A stretch of DNA of 13,319 bases from Eubacteriales bacterium (GCA_028680875.1 JAQUJQ010000006.1:8744-22062); one strand, 5' to 3'; shown: positions 6,289 to 13,319, counted from the stretch's first letter. Notes: generated by a model from the letters alone, not told the origin. Numbers and translations: made by a program.

Positions 6289-7031
6289 GACGGATGGTTT
6301 TTCAAAATATCACCTAATACCTTTTTTTCGTCCTTCGACAGATGCCTGGTATCCTTTATGAATGTTTGAAATAAATCCGGGCGTCGTTGCCGGGTTATTT
6401 CCAAGGACTGTTCAAATCGCCATAGATGAATCAATTTATGGTTACCTGAAACCAGTACTTCCGGTACCTCTAATCCTTCATATTCTCTTGGTTTTGTATA
6501 ATGAGGGTATTCCAAAAGTCCTGAATAAATCGATTCCTCTTTATGGGATTCACTGCTTCCTAAAACTTGAGGAAGTAATCGCGCCACTCCATCGATTAGA
6601 ATCATTGCAGGCAATTCACCACCCGTTAAGATATAATCACCGATGGACACCTCTTCCATTTGCCAGTGATCAATAATCCGCTGATCCACACCTTCATAAT
6701 GTCCGCATAATAATACTAATTCTTCTTCTCTCGAAAGGTCTTCAATCAGTACCTGATCTAAAAGTTTACCCTTTGGTGATAAATAAAGAATCCGTTTCCC
6801 CTTTGCGTCAATAGCATCCAATGAACGAAATACCGGCTCAGCACCCATCACCATTCCTGCTCCACCACCAAAAGGAGTATCGTCGGTTCGATTATGCTTA
6901 TCCAGGGTATAATCCCGAATATTAATCAATCGAATATCCAAAATCCCCTTACTCGTTGCCCTGCCCAGGATGCTTTGCTCCGTTACAGCAACAAACATTT
7001 CCGGGAAAAGGGTAAGAACATTTATGATCAT
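6285..7031 (-). CDS. trmD: tRNA (guanine-37-N1)-methyltransferase TrmD
   Basis: TrmD uses S-adenosylmethionine to methylate G37 next to the anticodon of tRNAs with G36, preventing +1 frameshifting. The 248-residue protein begins MIINVLTLFPEMF. It has the DDTPFGGGAGMVM loop (51-62), the trefoil-knot SAM site LLCGHYEGVDQR (107-118) and SIGDYILTGGEL (129-140), and the C-terminal VSGNHKLI with LWR. The usual YTRP is YTKP. The position of the catalytic Asp (Asp169 in E. coli numbering, in an xDSF context) appears to be Glu166 (EES) here. The ATG overlaps the rimM stop by four bases (ATGA), indicating coupled translation. rplS, the usual next gene in many bacteria, does not follow. Confidence 0.96.
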   Translation of the reverse strand: MIINVLTLFPEMFVAVTEQSILGRATSKGILDIRLINIRDYTLDKHNRTDDTPFGGGAGMVMGAEPVFRSLDAIDAKGKRILYLSPKGKLLDQVLIEDLSREEELVLLCGHYEGVDQRIIDHWQMEEVSIGDYILTGGELPAMILIDGVARLLPQVLGSSESHKEESIYSGLLEYPHYTKPREYEGLEVPEVLVSGNHKLIHLWRFEQSLEITRQRRPDLFQTFIKDTRHLSKDEKKVLGDILKNHPS

Positions 7032-7528
7032 AATTCCATCAACCCCTCAATAAGATGAACACGAATGATTCCTTCTTCCAGATTAATCTCTAAGATAAAT
7101 TCATCGACAGCAGGGACACAAAAAGTCTTGCCTCCTCCAATAGGTTGAACTTCATAAAGATCTTGAGCATTATTAAGTATTACATCGTTCAACCTGCCTA
7201 TCTCTTTTCCATTTTGATCCACAATCAAAAGCCCAATAAGATCTTTCACGTAATAAGTTCCTTTCGGCAAAGGTGGTGCATCCTTTCGGAAGATATACAA
7301 ATCCTGATCCTTATAACTCTCAGCCTGAGTACGGTTATCGATTCCTGCCAACTTGAGAATTGCCATGTTTTTCAGATAACGAACTCCTTCGATCCAATAT
7401 TTTTTGTTATTTAATAAAACATAGTCAATTTCTTCGAATTTTTCTTTGTAGTCTGTATAAGTGTAAACCCGGAGCTCACCCTTCAATCCTACAACATTGA
7501 TAATCCGACCTAATCTCAACTTCTCCAT
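7028..7528 (-). CDS. rimM: Ribosome maturation factor RimM
   Basis: RimM binds ribosomal protein S19 in the 30S head and is needed for 16S rRNA maturation. The 166-residue protein has the N-terminal beta-barrel (LGRIINVVGLKGELRVY, 6-22) and the C-terminal PRC barrel starting at YYVKDLIGL (92-100). The PRC barrel ends in VPAVDEFILEI (138-148) and HLIEGLMEL. The length is normal. AAGG seven bases before the ATG is the likely ribosome binding site. It is separated from khpA by 91 bases that hold a hairpin, and its stop overlaps the trmD start. The rimM-trmD pair is nearly universal in bacteria. Confidence 0.95.
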   Translation of the reverse strand: MEKLRLGRIINVVGLKGELRVYTYTDYKEKFEEIDYVLLNNKKYWIEGVRYLKNMAILKLAGIDNRTQAESYKDQDLYIFRKDAPPLPKGTYYVKDLIGLLIVDQNGKEIGRLNDVILNNAQDLYEVQPIGGGKTFCVPAVDEFILEINLEEGIIRVHLIEGLMEL

Positions 7529-7569
7529 ACCTATACCTTATGGCCTAAATCCTAAAATATTTTGAACAA

Positions 7570-7596
7570 GGCACATACACTTAACGTATATGTGCC
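7570..7596 (-). repeat. Hairpin in the khpA-rimM gap
   Basis: On the minus strand, GGCACATATAC and GTGTATGTGCC form an 11-pair stem (one G-U pair) around a five-base GTTAA loop. The sequence after it (TTGTTCAAAATATTTT) is not a proper T run, so it is at best a weak attenuating terminator. It may instead be an RNA-processing or stabilising hairpin, or a DNA palindrome bound by a protein. It sits in the widest gap of the operon (7529-7619). Confidence 0.55.
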
Positions 7597-7619
7597 GTTT
7601 ACTCTATCGTAATAGAAAT

Positions 7620-7850
7620 TTACTGCATGATTTCAACCACAATTTTCTTATTTGCTTTAGTTGCGCCTGCTTTAACGACAGTTCGGATGGCTTTTGCAAT
7701 CCGCCCTTGTTTCCCTATAACTTTTCCCATATCTTCAGGTGCGACACGCAATTCAATGACAGTAGCAGTCCGGCCATCCACTTCCTTAACATCCACTGCC
7801 TCCGGATGGTCAACAAGAGACTTTGCAATCGCTTCAACCAATTGTACCAT
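7620..7850 (-). CDS. khpA: KhpA, KH-domain RNA-binding protein
   Basis: KhpA (YlqC) is a small RNA chaperone-like protein. In other Firmicutes it pairs with KhpB/Jag and affects cell length and small-RNA networks. The 76-residue protein is essentially one KH domain. Its GxxG loop is Gly-Lys-Gln-Gly at 46-49 within GKVIGKQGRIAKAIR. It starts with the typical VEAIAKSLVDHPEAV segment. The ATG at 7850 lies 18 bases after the rpsP stop with a modest ribosome binding site (GGTG). The rpsP-khpA-rimM order is typical of Firmicutes, but ylqD, found next in Bacillus, is absent. It could take part in either translation or division control, both of which are represented in this operon. Confidence 0.93.
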   Translation of the reverse strand: MVQLVEAIAKSLVDHPEAVDVKEVDGRTATVIELRVAPEDMGKVIGKQGRIAKAIRTVVKAGATKANKKIVVEIMQ

Positions 7851-7868
7851 TCCTATTCACCACTTTCC

Positions 7869-8192
7869 TTATAGCGTCACCTCTTGTGTAACTTCATTAT
7901 CTGTTGCTGCCGGCTCTTCAGTGTTTAGTTCGGCCACAGGAGCCGCAGTCTTGGTGATTCCGGCTTTTTTAAACAGGCTCTTTACCGTTTCGGTCGGTTG
8001 GGCACCGTTAGAGAGCCACTTTGCGGCCTTTTCACCATCAATTTTAATATTTACAGGATTGGTTAACGGATCATAGAAACCCAGCTCTTCAATAAATTTT
8101 CCATCTCTCGGTGAACGAGAATCAGCCACTACAACTCTGTAAAAGGGCCTTTTCTTTGCCCCCATTCTCTTTAATCTGATTTTAACTGCCAT
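7869..8192 (-). CDS. rpsP: 30S ribosomal protein S16
   Basis: S16 binds 16S rRNA early in 30S assembly. From the ATG at 8190-8192 it has 107 residues and begins MAVKIRLKRMGAKKRPFYR, the standard bacterial S16 N-terminus. RSPRDGKFIEELGFYDP follows, then KAAKWLSNGAQPTETV. An upstream in-frame start at 8216 would add eight residues ahead of the canonical Met and has no ribosome binding site, so it is rejected. The C-terminus beyond about residue 82 is an Ala/Glu/Thr-rich tail, as in some clostridial S16 proteins, and is probably disordered. The gene lies 38 bases after ffh and 18 bases before khpA. Confidence 0.97.
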   Translation of the reverse strand: MAVKIRLKRMGAKKRPFYRVVVADSRSPRDGKFIEELGFYDPLTNPVNIKIDGEKAAKWLSNGAQPTETVKSLFKKAGITKTAAPVAELNTEEPAATDNEVTQEVTL

Positions 8193-8197
8193 ATTTT

Positions 8198-8204
8198 TCC
8201 TCCT
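8198..8204 (-). promoter_or_regulatory. Ribosome binding site deciding the rpsP start
   Basis: AGGAGGA on the minus strand sits five bases before the ATG at 8192. It fixes the S16 start at MAVKIRLKR rather than at the upstream start. Confidence 0.85.
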
Positions 8205-8230
8205 ATTAAAAATCAATCTATGTTAAAGAT

Positions 8231-9568
8231 TTAAAAACCTCTGAACATCTTGTTCTTTTTATGCTTGGGTGCACCGGTAAATTGCTTCATCATTTTCTTT
8301 GTTTCTTCATACTTGCGGATCAACTGGTTAATCTTAGAAACCGGCAACCCGCATCCTGAGGAAATCCGTTTGCGTCTGCTTGCATTCAGTATGTTGGGAT
8401 TTTTCCTCTCCTCTGTCGTCATGGATTGAATGATGGCTTCCATATGAATAAATTCCCTTTCGCTCTGGTCCATATCCATGTCTTTCATAGCTTTTTTGTT
8501 TATCCCCGGCATCATGTCAATAATTTTAGTCAATCCGCCCATACTCCTGATCTGACCAAACTGGTCCAAAAAATCTTCAAGTGTAAACTCATTCTTCCGC
8601 ATCTTTTTTTCTAGGGCAATGGCCTTTTCATCATCATAGGCTTCCTGAGCTTTCTCAATGAGGCTCATCATATCTCCCATACCTAGAATACGTGATGCCA
8701 TACGCTCCGGATGAAAAGCTTCCAATGCATCCATCTTTTCACCCATGCCAATAAATTTAATTGGTTTTCCGGTAACAGCTTTAGCTGATAACGCAGCCCC
8801 TCCCCGACTATCCCCATCAAGCTTGGTCATTATAATGCCATCAATACCTAATTTATCGTTAAACCCTTTTGCTGCATTGACCGCATCCTGTCCTGTCATG
8901 GCATCCACGACCAGCAAGATTTCATGCGGCTTGGTCCGTTGCTTAATTCGAACCAATTCATCCATAAGTTCCTCATCAATATGAAGGCGACCGGAGGTAT
9001 CCAGTATAACCACATTATAGCCCTTATATTCGGCTTCTTTACACGCTTTCTCTGCAATGAGATCCGGTTCTTTGCAATCTCTCATGGTAAAGACCGGTAC
9101 ATTTACCGATTTTCCTACTATTTCCAGTTGATCGATTGCAGCAGGCCGATAAACATCGCAAGCGGCCAGCATGGGTTTCTTTCCATTTTTCAGGAGATAG
9201 GCAGCCAGTTTCCCGCAGGTGGTTGTCTTTCCTGTACCCTGAAGGCCTACCATCAAAAATACAGTAAAACCTCTGGGGGAATAGGTTAGCTTACTGTTGA
9301 TTCCACCCATCAGTTCCACCAGTTCATTGTTAACAATCTTGATCACCTGCTGGGCAGGGGTTAAACTAGCCAGTACATCTTGGCCCAATGATTTTTCCTT
9401 TACATTGGCAACAAAATCCTTGACTACCTTAAAGTTGACATCAGCCTCCAAAAGTGCCAGCCTTACCTCTCGCATTGCATCATTGATGTCTGCTTCCGTA
9501 AGAATACCCTTGCCTTTCAGCTTTTTGAAAACACCTTGTAATTTTTCCGAAAGTCCTTCAAATGCCAT
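8231..9568 (-). CDS. ffh: Signal recognition particle GTPase Ffh (SRP54)
   Basis: Ffh binds signal sequences of nascent membrane and secreted proteins together with SRP RNA and docks with FtsY. The 445-residue protein has the N domain (1-100), the P-loop GLQGTGKTTT (108-117), DTSGR (190-194, usually DTAGR), and TKLDGDSRGG (248-257). The methionine-rich M domain runs from about 295 (GMGDMMSLIEKAQ). The SRP-RNA helix-turn-helix reads SRRKRISSGCG where RIAxGSG is usual, a mild variation. The C-terminus is short and basic (KHKKNKMFRGF). AGGATAGGA before the ATG serves as ribosome binding site. It starts 27 bases after ylxM, its usual upstream partner. The SRP RNA gene is not in the window. Confidence 0.97.
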   Translation of the reverse strand: MAFEGLSEKLQGVFKKLKGKGILTEADINDAMREVRLALLEADVNFKVVKDFVANVKEKSLGQDVLASLTPAQQVIKIVNNELVELMGGINSKLTYSPRGFTVFLMVGLQGTGKTTTCGKLAAYLLKNGKKPMLAACDVYRPAAIDQLEIVGKSVNVPVFTMRDCKEPDLIAEKACKEAEYKGYNVVILDTSGRLHIDEELMDELVRIKQRTKPHEILLVVDAMTGQDAVNAAKGFNDKLGIDGIIMTKLDGDSRGGAALSAKAVTGKPIKFIGMGEKMDALEAFHPERMASRILGMGDMMSLIEKAQEAYDDEKAIALEKKMRKNEFTLEDFLDQFGQIRSMGGLTKIIDMMPGINKKAMKDMDMDQSEREFIHMEAIIQSMTTEERKNPNILNASRRKRISSGCGLPVSKINQLIRKYEETKKMMKQFTGAPKHKKNKMFRGF

Positions 9569-9595
9569 ATCCTATCCTTTTCTATCCGCCTTCCC

Positions 9596-9952
9596 TTATT
9601 GGTCCAGTTCTCCTATAATCTTCTTTATATCCAGAAGTTTGGCCTTCAACTCTTTGTTTTCTCCAAATTCCTTAATAAGAGTCCGGATGGTCCTATCGAT
9701 TGCGGCCAAGGCAACCTGAGTTTTTGAGAATTTACTGACCAAATTCAGTTTTTTTTCATAAATCTGCAGCTTTTCTTCCGATCGTTTTACCGCTTCGTGA
9801 ACTCCCTGACGGGTCATATTAAACTCTGTTCCGATCTCAGCCAAGCTATAATTGTCTTCATGGTACAAACGAAAAATTTCCCGTTGCTTATCAGCAAGCA
9901 ATTCACCATAGAAATCATATAATATGCTGATTTCCCAGATCTTATCGAGCAT
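9596..9952 (-). CDS. ylxM: YlxM, helix-turn-helix protein of the SRP operon
   Basis: YlxM is a small helix-turn-helix protein encoded before ffh; a Streptococcus homologue has been reported to modulate the SRP pathway. From the ATG at 9950-9952 it has 118 residues. It begins MLDKIWEISILYDFYGELL, has DKQREIFRLYHEDNYSLAE and a sigma-factor-like HTH (YSLAEIGTEFNMTRQGVHEA), then a helical tail (KLQIYEKKL). A longer reading to an ATG at 10009 would add 19 residues that the family lacks, and would start upstream of the predicted transcription start. GGTGG eight bases before 9952 supports the shorter form. It is the first gene behind the strong promoter at 9981-10009. Confidence 0.92.
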   Translation of the reverse strand: MLDKIWEISILYDFYGELLADKQREIFRLYHEDNYSLAEIGTEFNMTRQGVHEAVKRSEEKLQIYEKKLNLVSKFSKTQVALAAIDRTIRTLIKEFGENKELKAKLLDIKKIIGELDQ

Positions 9953-9960
9953 CTGTTTTT

Positions 9961-9967
9961 CCACCTT
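9961..9967 (-). promoter_or_regulatory. Ribosome binding site deciding the ylxM start
   Basis: AAGGTGG on the minus strand is eight bases before the ATG at 9952. It supports the 118-residue form of YlxM. Confidence 0.65.
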
Positions 9968-9980
9968 CCATACAACTTCT

Positions 9981-10009
9981 AAAATAACATAAAAAAAAAT
10001 GGCTGTCAA
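9981..10009 (-). promoter_or_regulatory. Main promoter of the ylxM-ffh operon
   Basis: On the minus strand, a perfect -35 box TTGACA (10004-10009) and -10 box TATTTT (9981-9986) are separated by exactly 17 bases. The spacer contains a run of nine T. Transcription should start near 9974, giving a leader of about 20 bases before ylxM. The promoter lies in the gap just after the acetyltransferase stop, so the operon is independent of that gene, though read-through is possible because no terminator is seen. Confidence 0.8.
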
Positions 10010-10019
10010 CTATTTTCCT

Positions 10020-10574
10020 TTACATCATTTTTTCAATGTATTCATCCTTTGTCATGGAGTAACAGGCCACATCTCGAACTTCTCCGTTATAAATCTTATT
10101 AGCCTTTCTTAATATACCTTCAAAGGTGAAACCACATTTTTCAATTACTCTCCCTGATCGAAAATTGAAAGGGTTTCTATATATGGATATCATCTTTAAA
10201 TCCATGGTTTCAAAGCCATATTGGATCACCCGTTTTGCCGCCTCTGTCATTAGGCCTTTGCCCCAATAGTCCTCTCCTAATGCATACCCCAATTCCATAC
10301 AGCCTGTCCCCTCCCGTTTAAAATCCTTCTCAAAACCGATGGAGCCGATCACCTTTCCGGTACCCTTATCCGCTATAGCCCAAATATCATACCGGACCAG
10401 AAAAAGTGTCTCTATAATTTCCAGAGATTCCTCAATGCTTTCGTGAGGTTTCCATCCGCCACGAGGTCCTACATTGGGATTCTTTGCATAATTGTACAGA
10501 TCTTCAGCATCTTCAACTGTCCAGGCCTTTAAAATTAGTCTTTCCGTTTCTAGGTTTTCCATCTCTTTAACCAT
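10020..10574 (-). CDS. GNAT-family N-acetyltransferase (RimJ/RimL-like)
   Basis: This GNAT acetyltransferase belongs to the RimJ/RimL/PaiA-like group that transfers acetyl from acetyl-CoA to an amino group. Its substrate cannot be told from sequence. Family blocks are LETERLILKAW at the start, GSIGFEKDF in the middle strand, ELGYALGEDYWGKGLMTEAA (acetyl-CoA-binding motif A), and NPFNFRSGRVIEKCGF (motif B). Three ATGs are close together: 10580, 10574 and 10562. AAGGAT lies about five bases before 10574, so I chose that start (184 residues), but the choice is not certain. It precedes the ylxM operon on the same strand and is divergent from trkA. There is no sign of functional linkage to either. 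Confidence 0.88.
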   Translation of the reverse strand: MVKEMENLETERLILKAWTVEDAEDLYNYAKNPNVGPRGGWKPHESIEESLEIIETLFLVRYDIWAIADKGTGKVIGSIGFEKDFKREGTGCMELGYALGEDYWGKGLMTEAAKRVIQYGFETMDLKMISIYRNPFNFRSGRVIEKCGFTFEGILRKANKIYNGEVRDVACYSMTKDEYIEKMM

Positions 10575-10649
10575 TTTCATCCTTATTCACCAAATCTATA
10601 TACTCCCTGTTATTTCTACGTACATAACCCATTATCCCACCTTAAACTA

Positions 10650-10678
10650 ATGATAACGTAAATAGGTATTGATTTCAA
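10650..10678 (-). promoter_or_regulatory. Promoter for the GNAT gene
   Basis: On the minus strand, TTGAAA (10673-10678), 17 bases, then TATCAT (10650-10655). The leader would be about 65-70 bases. Its -35 box overlaps that of the divergent trkA promoter. Confidence 0.55.
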
Positions 10679-10696
10679 CGGAAATAAGGATATAAT
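10669..10696 (+). promoter_or_regulatory. Promoter for trkA-trkH
   Basis: TTGATT (10669-10674), 16 bases, then a perfect TATAAT (10691-10696). Transcription would start near 10703, leaving about 40 bases of leader before trkA. That is too short for a c-di-AMP or similar riboswitch. The GGGGGAGG at 10726-10733 is the trkA ribosome binding site. Confidence 0.65.
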
Positions 10697-10743
10697 AGTT
10701 ACGATATTAATGGGATGAAAAGCAAGGGGGAGGTCACAAAAAA

Positions 10744-12105
10744 ATGAAGGTAGCAATAGTAGGCGGGGGGAAATTGGGTCTTACCATCACAGAAGCATTA
10801 CTTAGTGGCGGTAATGAAGTGACCCTAATCGATAAAAATGCGGACCTGATGCAAAGAGTAAGCAACCAGTTAGATTTACTTACTGTAACAGGTAATGGAA
10901 AAAGCATACGACTTTTAAAAGAATTAAAAATTCATACCTATGATTTTCTGGTGGCAGTAACCGATGATGATGAAAAGAATATTGTGATCTGCTCCTTTGC
11001 CAAAAAATTAGGTTGTACCCATGTGATTGCACGTATTCGCGGACCTGAACATGAAAATCAGCTGGGATTTATTAAAGAAGCCATGGCGATTGATTACATC
11101 GTCAATCCCGATCTTTCTATAGCCAACGAAATTTATAAATACTTGGTAGAAAAATATACCTTAAGTAATGGCTATTTCTCTGCCGGGAAAACTGCAATCA
11201 TTGAATTCCCGGCAGAACGGCTTCCGGTTGTTCTTAATAAGGAAATCGTGAATATTGCTAAAATGCTCGATAATATGCTGGTAGTTGCTATTTCCCGTAA
11301 TGGAAAAATTATTGTCCCCCGAGGGTCCACTGTTGTAAAGGAAGATGATATCTTATACGTACTGGGGGAGGAAAAGGCTAGTCTTAAACTTAATGAAATT
11401 GTTCATGAAAAGAAAACCTATACTGATTTGCAGAAGGTAATGATTGCAGGTGGCGGCAAAACCGGATACTATTTAGCTAAACTACTGGCCGATTTTGATA
11501 TTTCCGTTAAAATCATTGAAATCGACAAGGACCGTTGCCAATACCTGTCCGCTCACCTGGATGATGTTATGATTCTTCATGGTGATGCTACAGACCAGAC
11601 TCTTCTAGAGGAAGAGAACATCAATGAGATGGATGCTTTCGTTTCTGTTACCGGCTTTGATGAAGAAAATCTATTACTGGCACTTTTAGCAAACCAAAAA
11701 AATATTGAGGATGTTGTGGCGAAGGTAAGTCGGAAGAGCTACGCAGATCTCATTGAAAAGTTAGGTATCAGTATGGCTCTTAATCCACTGGATATGGTAG
11801 CAGCTGAAATCCTACGCTTCATTCAAGGCTCCAAACGGATAATATTTTCCAAAATGATTCAAGGCCAGGCAGAATTCATTGAAATCGTGGCTGATAAAAA
11901 GATGAATCTTCTAAATACTCCCTTGGCTGAGCTCCAATTGCCTGATGGCATCATCATTGCAGCCATCCATCGAGGTGAAGAAGTTATTATTCCAAGAGGA
12001 AATACAGTAATCAACGAAGGAGATAAAGTCATCATCTTCTGTCTTTTATCTCAAATTCCAAAATTGGAAAAGCAATTACAGCGTAGAAAATGGAGTTTTA
12101 CTTAA
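10744..12105 (+). CDS. trkA: TrkA, NAD-binding regulatory subunit of K+ uptake
   Basis: TrkA is the cytoplasmic RCK subunit that gates the TrkH potassium channel in response to bound nucleotides. The 453-residue protein is a tandem RCK_N-RCK_C duplication, the usual Trk form (KtrA has a single copy). The first Rossmann site is VGGGKLG (6-12) with acidic Asp30 at the end of strand 2. The second is AGGGKTG (235-241) with Glu259 in the equivalent place. Each half ends in an RCK_C segment with a similar signature (IIVPRGSTVV and VIIPRGNTVI, followed by DDILYVLG or GDKVIIF). The gene starts after a strong GGGGGAGG site and stops one base before the trkH ATG, so the two subunits are co-translated. 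Confidence 0.95.
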   Translation: MKVAIVGGGKLGLTITEALLSGGNEVTLIDKNADLMQRVSNQLDLLTVTGNGKSIRLLKELKIHTYDFLVAVTDDDEKNIVICSFAKKLGCTHVIARIRGPEHENQLGFIKEAMAIDYIVNPDLSIANEIYKYLVEKYTLSNGYFSAGKTAIIEFPAERLPVVLNKEIVNIAKMLDNMLVVAISRNGKIIVPRGSTVVKEDDILYVLGEEKASLKLNEIVHEKKTYTDLQKVMIAGGGKTGYYLAKLLADFDISVKIIEIDKDRCQYLSAHLDDVMILHGDATDQTLLEEENINEMDAFVSVTGFDEENLLLALLANQKNIEDVVAKVSRKSYADLIEKLGISMALNPLDMVAAEILRFIQGSKRIIFSKMIQGQAEFIEIVADKKMNLLNTPLAELQLPDGIIIAAIHRGEEVIIPRGNTVINEGDKVIIFCLLSQIPKLEKQLQRRKWSFT

Positions 12106-12106
12106 A

Positions 12107-13319
12107 ATGGGACTAAATTATAGAGTTATAATAAAGATGGTTGCTGTCGTTACCGTGATTTTAGCAACCGCCATGATTCCGTCCTTGGTTGTTTGCCTTC
12201 TATATGGAGAGCATTCTACTGCGGTGGCTTTCCTGTCATCTATTATACCCATACTGTCTATTGGCACTTTTTTCACTTTTTTTAGTAAGCCTTCTTTAAA
12301 TGTGATTCGAATCCGTGAAGGTATATTGATAGTAGGCTTGTGCTGGGTGATTGCTCCTTTATGCAGTTCTATCCCTTATATTATTTCCGGTGCAATTCCT
12401 AATTTTGCTGATGCTTTTTTTGAAAGCGCATCCGGATTCAGCACAACAGGGGCTAGTATACTAACGGATATAGAAAGTTTACCGAAAGGAATTTTATTTT
12501 GGAGATCCTTTACCCATTGGCTGGGGGGAATGGGGATCTTAATCTTTGCCATTGCTCTCCTGCCGTCTTTGGGAATAGGAGGTTTCCGGATTGCGGAATC
12601 AGAATCCCCCGGGCCTACCTTAGACAAATTGACTCCCAAAATGTCAGATTCCGCTAAAATTCTGTATATTATGTATATAGGCATGACGATAACAGAAACC
12701 ATTCTCTTACTCCTTGGCGGAATGAGTCTCTATGATGCCCTGATTCATTCCTTTGGTTCAGTGGCTACGGGAGGGTTTTCCAACTACAATGATAGTATAG
12801 CTCATTTCGGAAGTCTTTATATTGAAGTAGTCATTTTCATTTTTATGATTATGGCAGGCATTAATTTTACTTTATATTATATGGTACTGCGCGGTAATTG
12901 GAGGGATTTCTTTGGAGATGAGGAACTGCGAAGTTATTTATCCATTATCTGTGGTTTTACTTTATTAATTTCTATTATTTTATGGTATTCTAATACTGCA
13001 AGTTCTTTATTTGAAGGCCTCCGCCTCAGCTTTTTTCAAGTTGCTTCGATTATTACCACCACCGGATTTGCAACTTCAGACTTTAACCTCTGGCCTTCTG
13101 CATGTAAGTTAATACTGTTTTTATTGATCCTTGTAGGAGGTTGTTCTGCCTCAACAAGCGGCGCTGTAAAGGTTGTTCGTGTCGTCATCTTTTTTAAATT
13201 GATCCGCCGGGGTTTTTACAGGAGACTCCATCCTAATGCAGTGGTCCCCATAAAATTAGGAGGCAGAAATGTCCCTTCTTATACTGTATCCAACATTGTA
13301 AGTTTCATCTTTTTATACA
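12107..13319 (+). CDS. trkH: TrkH-type potassium transporter, membrane subunit, 3'-truncated by window edge
   Basis: This is the ion-conducting subunit of the Trk/Ktr/HKT superfamily, in the cytoplasmic membrane. The frame is open from the ATG at 12107 to the window end: 404 complete codons with no stop, so the last part lies outside. Three of the four filter-forming P-loops are visible: ESASGFSTTGAS (106-117), HSFGSVATGGFSNYN (214-228) and QVASIITTTGFATSD (311-325). The fourth should follow shortly after the window. FWRSFTHWLGGMGI (131-144) after the first loop and GGCSASTSGAVKV (344-356) are further TrkH landmarks. There are about eight hydrophobic helices so far. The ATG comes one base after the trkA TAA, with only a distant TGGAG site, so translation probably depends on trkA. 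The spacing suggests a single trkAH uptake operon. Confidence 0.95.
   Translation, partial: MGLNYRVIIKMVAVVTVILATAMIPSLVVCLLYGEHSTAVAFLSSIIPILSIGTFFTFFSKPSLNVIRIREGILIVGLCWVIAPLCSSIPYIISGAIPNFADAFFESASGFSTTGASILTDIESLPKGILFWRSFTHWLGGMGILIFAIALLPSLGIGGFRIAESESPGPTLDKLTPKMSDSAKILYIMYIGMTITETILLLLGGMSLYDALIHSFGSVATGGFSNYNDSIAHFGSLYIEVVIFIFMIMAGINFTLYYMVLRGNWRDFFGDEELRSYLSIICGFTLLISIILWYSNTASSLFEGLRLSFFQVASIITTTGFATSDFNLWPSACKLILFLLILVGGCSASTSGAVKVVRVVIFFKLIRRGFYRRLHPNAVVPIKLGGRNVPSYTVSNIVSFIFLY

Noticed and set aside
7627..8076. Long plus-strand open frame of about 149 codons
   Set aside because: It runs antisense to khpA and rpsP, both with strong family matches; the translated product has no recognisable domain and there is no ribosome binding site.
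9569..10019. SRP RNA (ffs) gene near ffh
   Set aside because: The gaps around ffh and ylxM are too short and show no SRP RNA-like hairpin.
10697..10743. c-di-AMP (ydaO-type) or other riboswitch before the potassium genes
   Set aside because: Only about 40 bases separate the predicted transcription start from the trkA ATG, too little for a known riboswitch.
12376..12702. Minus-strand open frame of 108 codons
   Set aside because: It is a shadow of trkH, whose P-loop motifs are clear on the plus strand.

Overview
The window is an ordinary, gene-dense stretch of a low-GC Firmicutes chromosome. It is most likely from an anaerobic member of the class Clostridia. The signs are AT-rich intergenic DNA, strong GGAGG-type ribosome binding sites, a clostridial-type DivIVA N-terminus, and a HlyD-like membrane gene beside yggS-sepF. 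I see no phage, insertion sequence, CRISPR array, rRNA or tRNA.

Left edge (1-1852, + strand): the 3' part of rqcH (ribosome-associated quality control) is cut by the window edge. An AT-rich gap with two adjacent palindromes follows. Next is a 49-codon gene for a four-cysteine zinc-ribbon-like protein, which converges on rluD.

Centre (1853-10009, - strand): thirteen genes are tightly packed in one direction. Read 5' to 3' they are ylxM, ffh, rpsP, khpA, rimM, trmD, a HlyD-like gene, yggS, sepF, yggT, divIVA, lspA and rluD. This joins two clusters that Bacillus keeps apart: the SRP/ribosome-maturation cluster (ylxM to trmD) and the cell-division 'ylm' cluster (yggS to divIVA), with lspA-rluD at the end. 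A near-consensus promoter (TTGACA-N17-TATTTT) precedes ylxM. A second (TTGAAA-N17-TATAAT) lies exactly at the trmD/HlyD-like junction, its -35 box overlapping the trmD stop. The division block may therefore be transcribed on its own. rplS (usually after trmD) and ylmH (usually between yggT and divIVA) are absent from their expected positions.

Right edge (10020-13319): a GNAT acetyltransferase gene (- strand) is divergent from a potassium-uptake pair, trkA-trkH (+ strand). The divergent promoters overlap at their -35 boxes. trkH begins one base after the trkA stop and runs off the window with three of its four selectivity-filter segments present.

I found no convincing new biological system. 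The points most worth following up are the small Cys4 protein with its upstream palindromes, the internal promoter that predicts a leaderless start for the HlyD-like gene, and the fused operon layout with its missing members.
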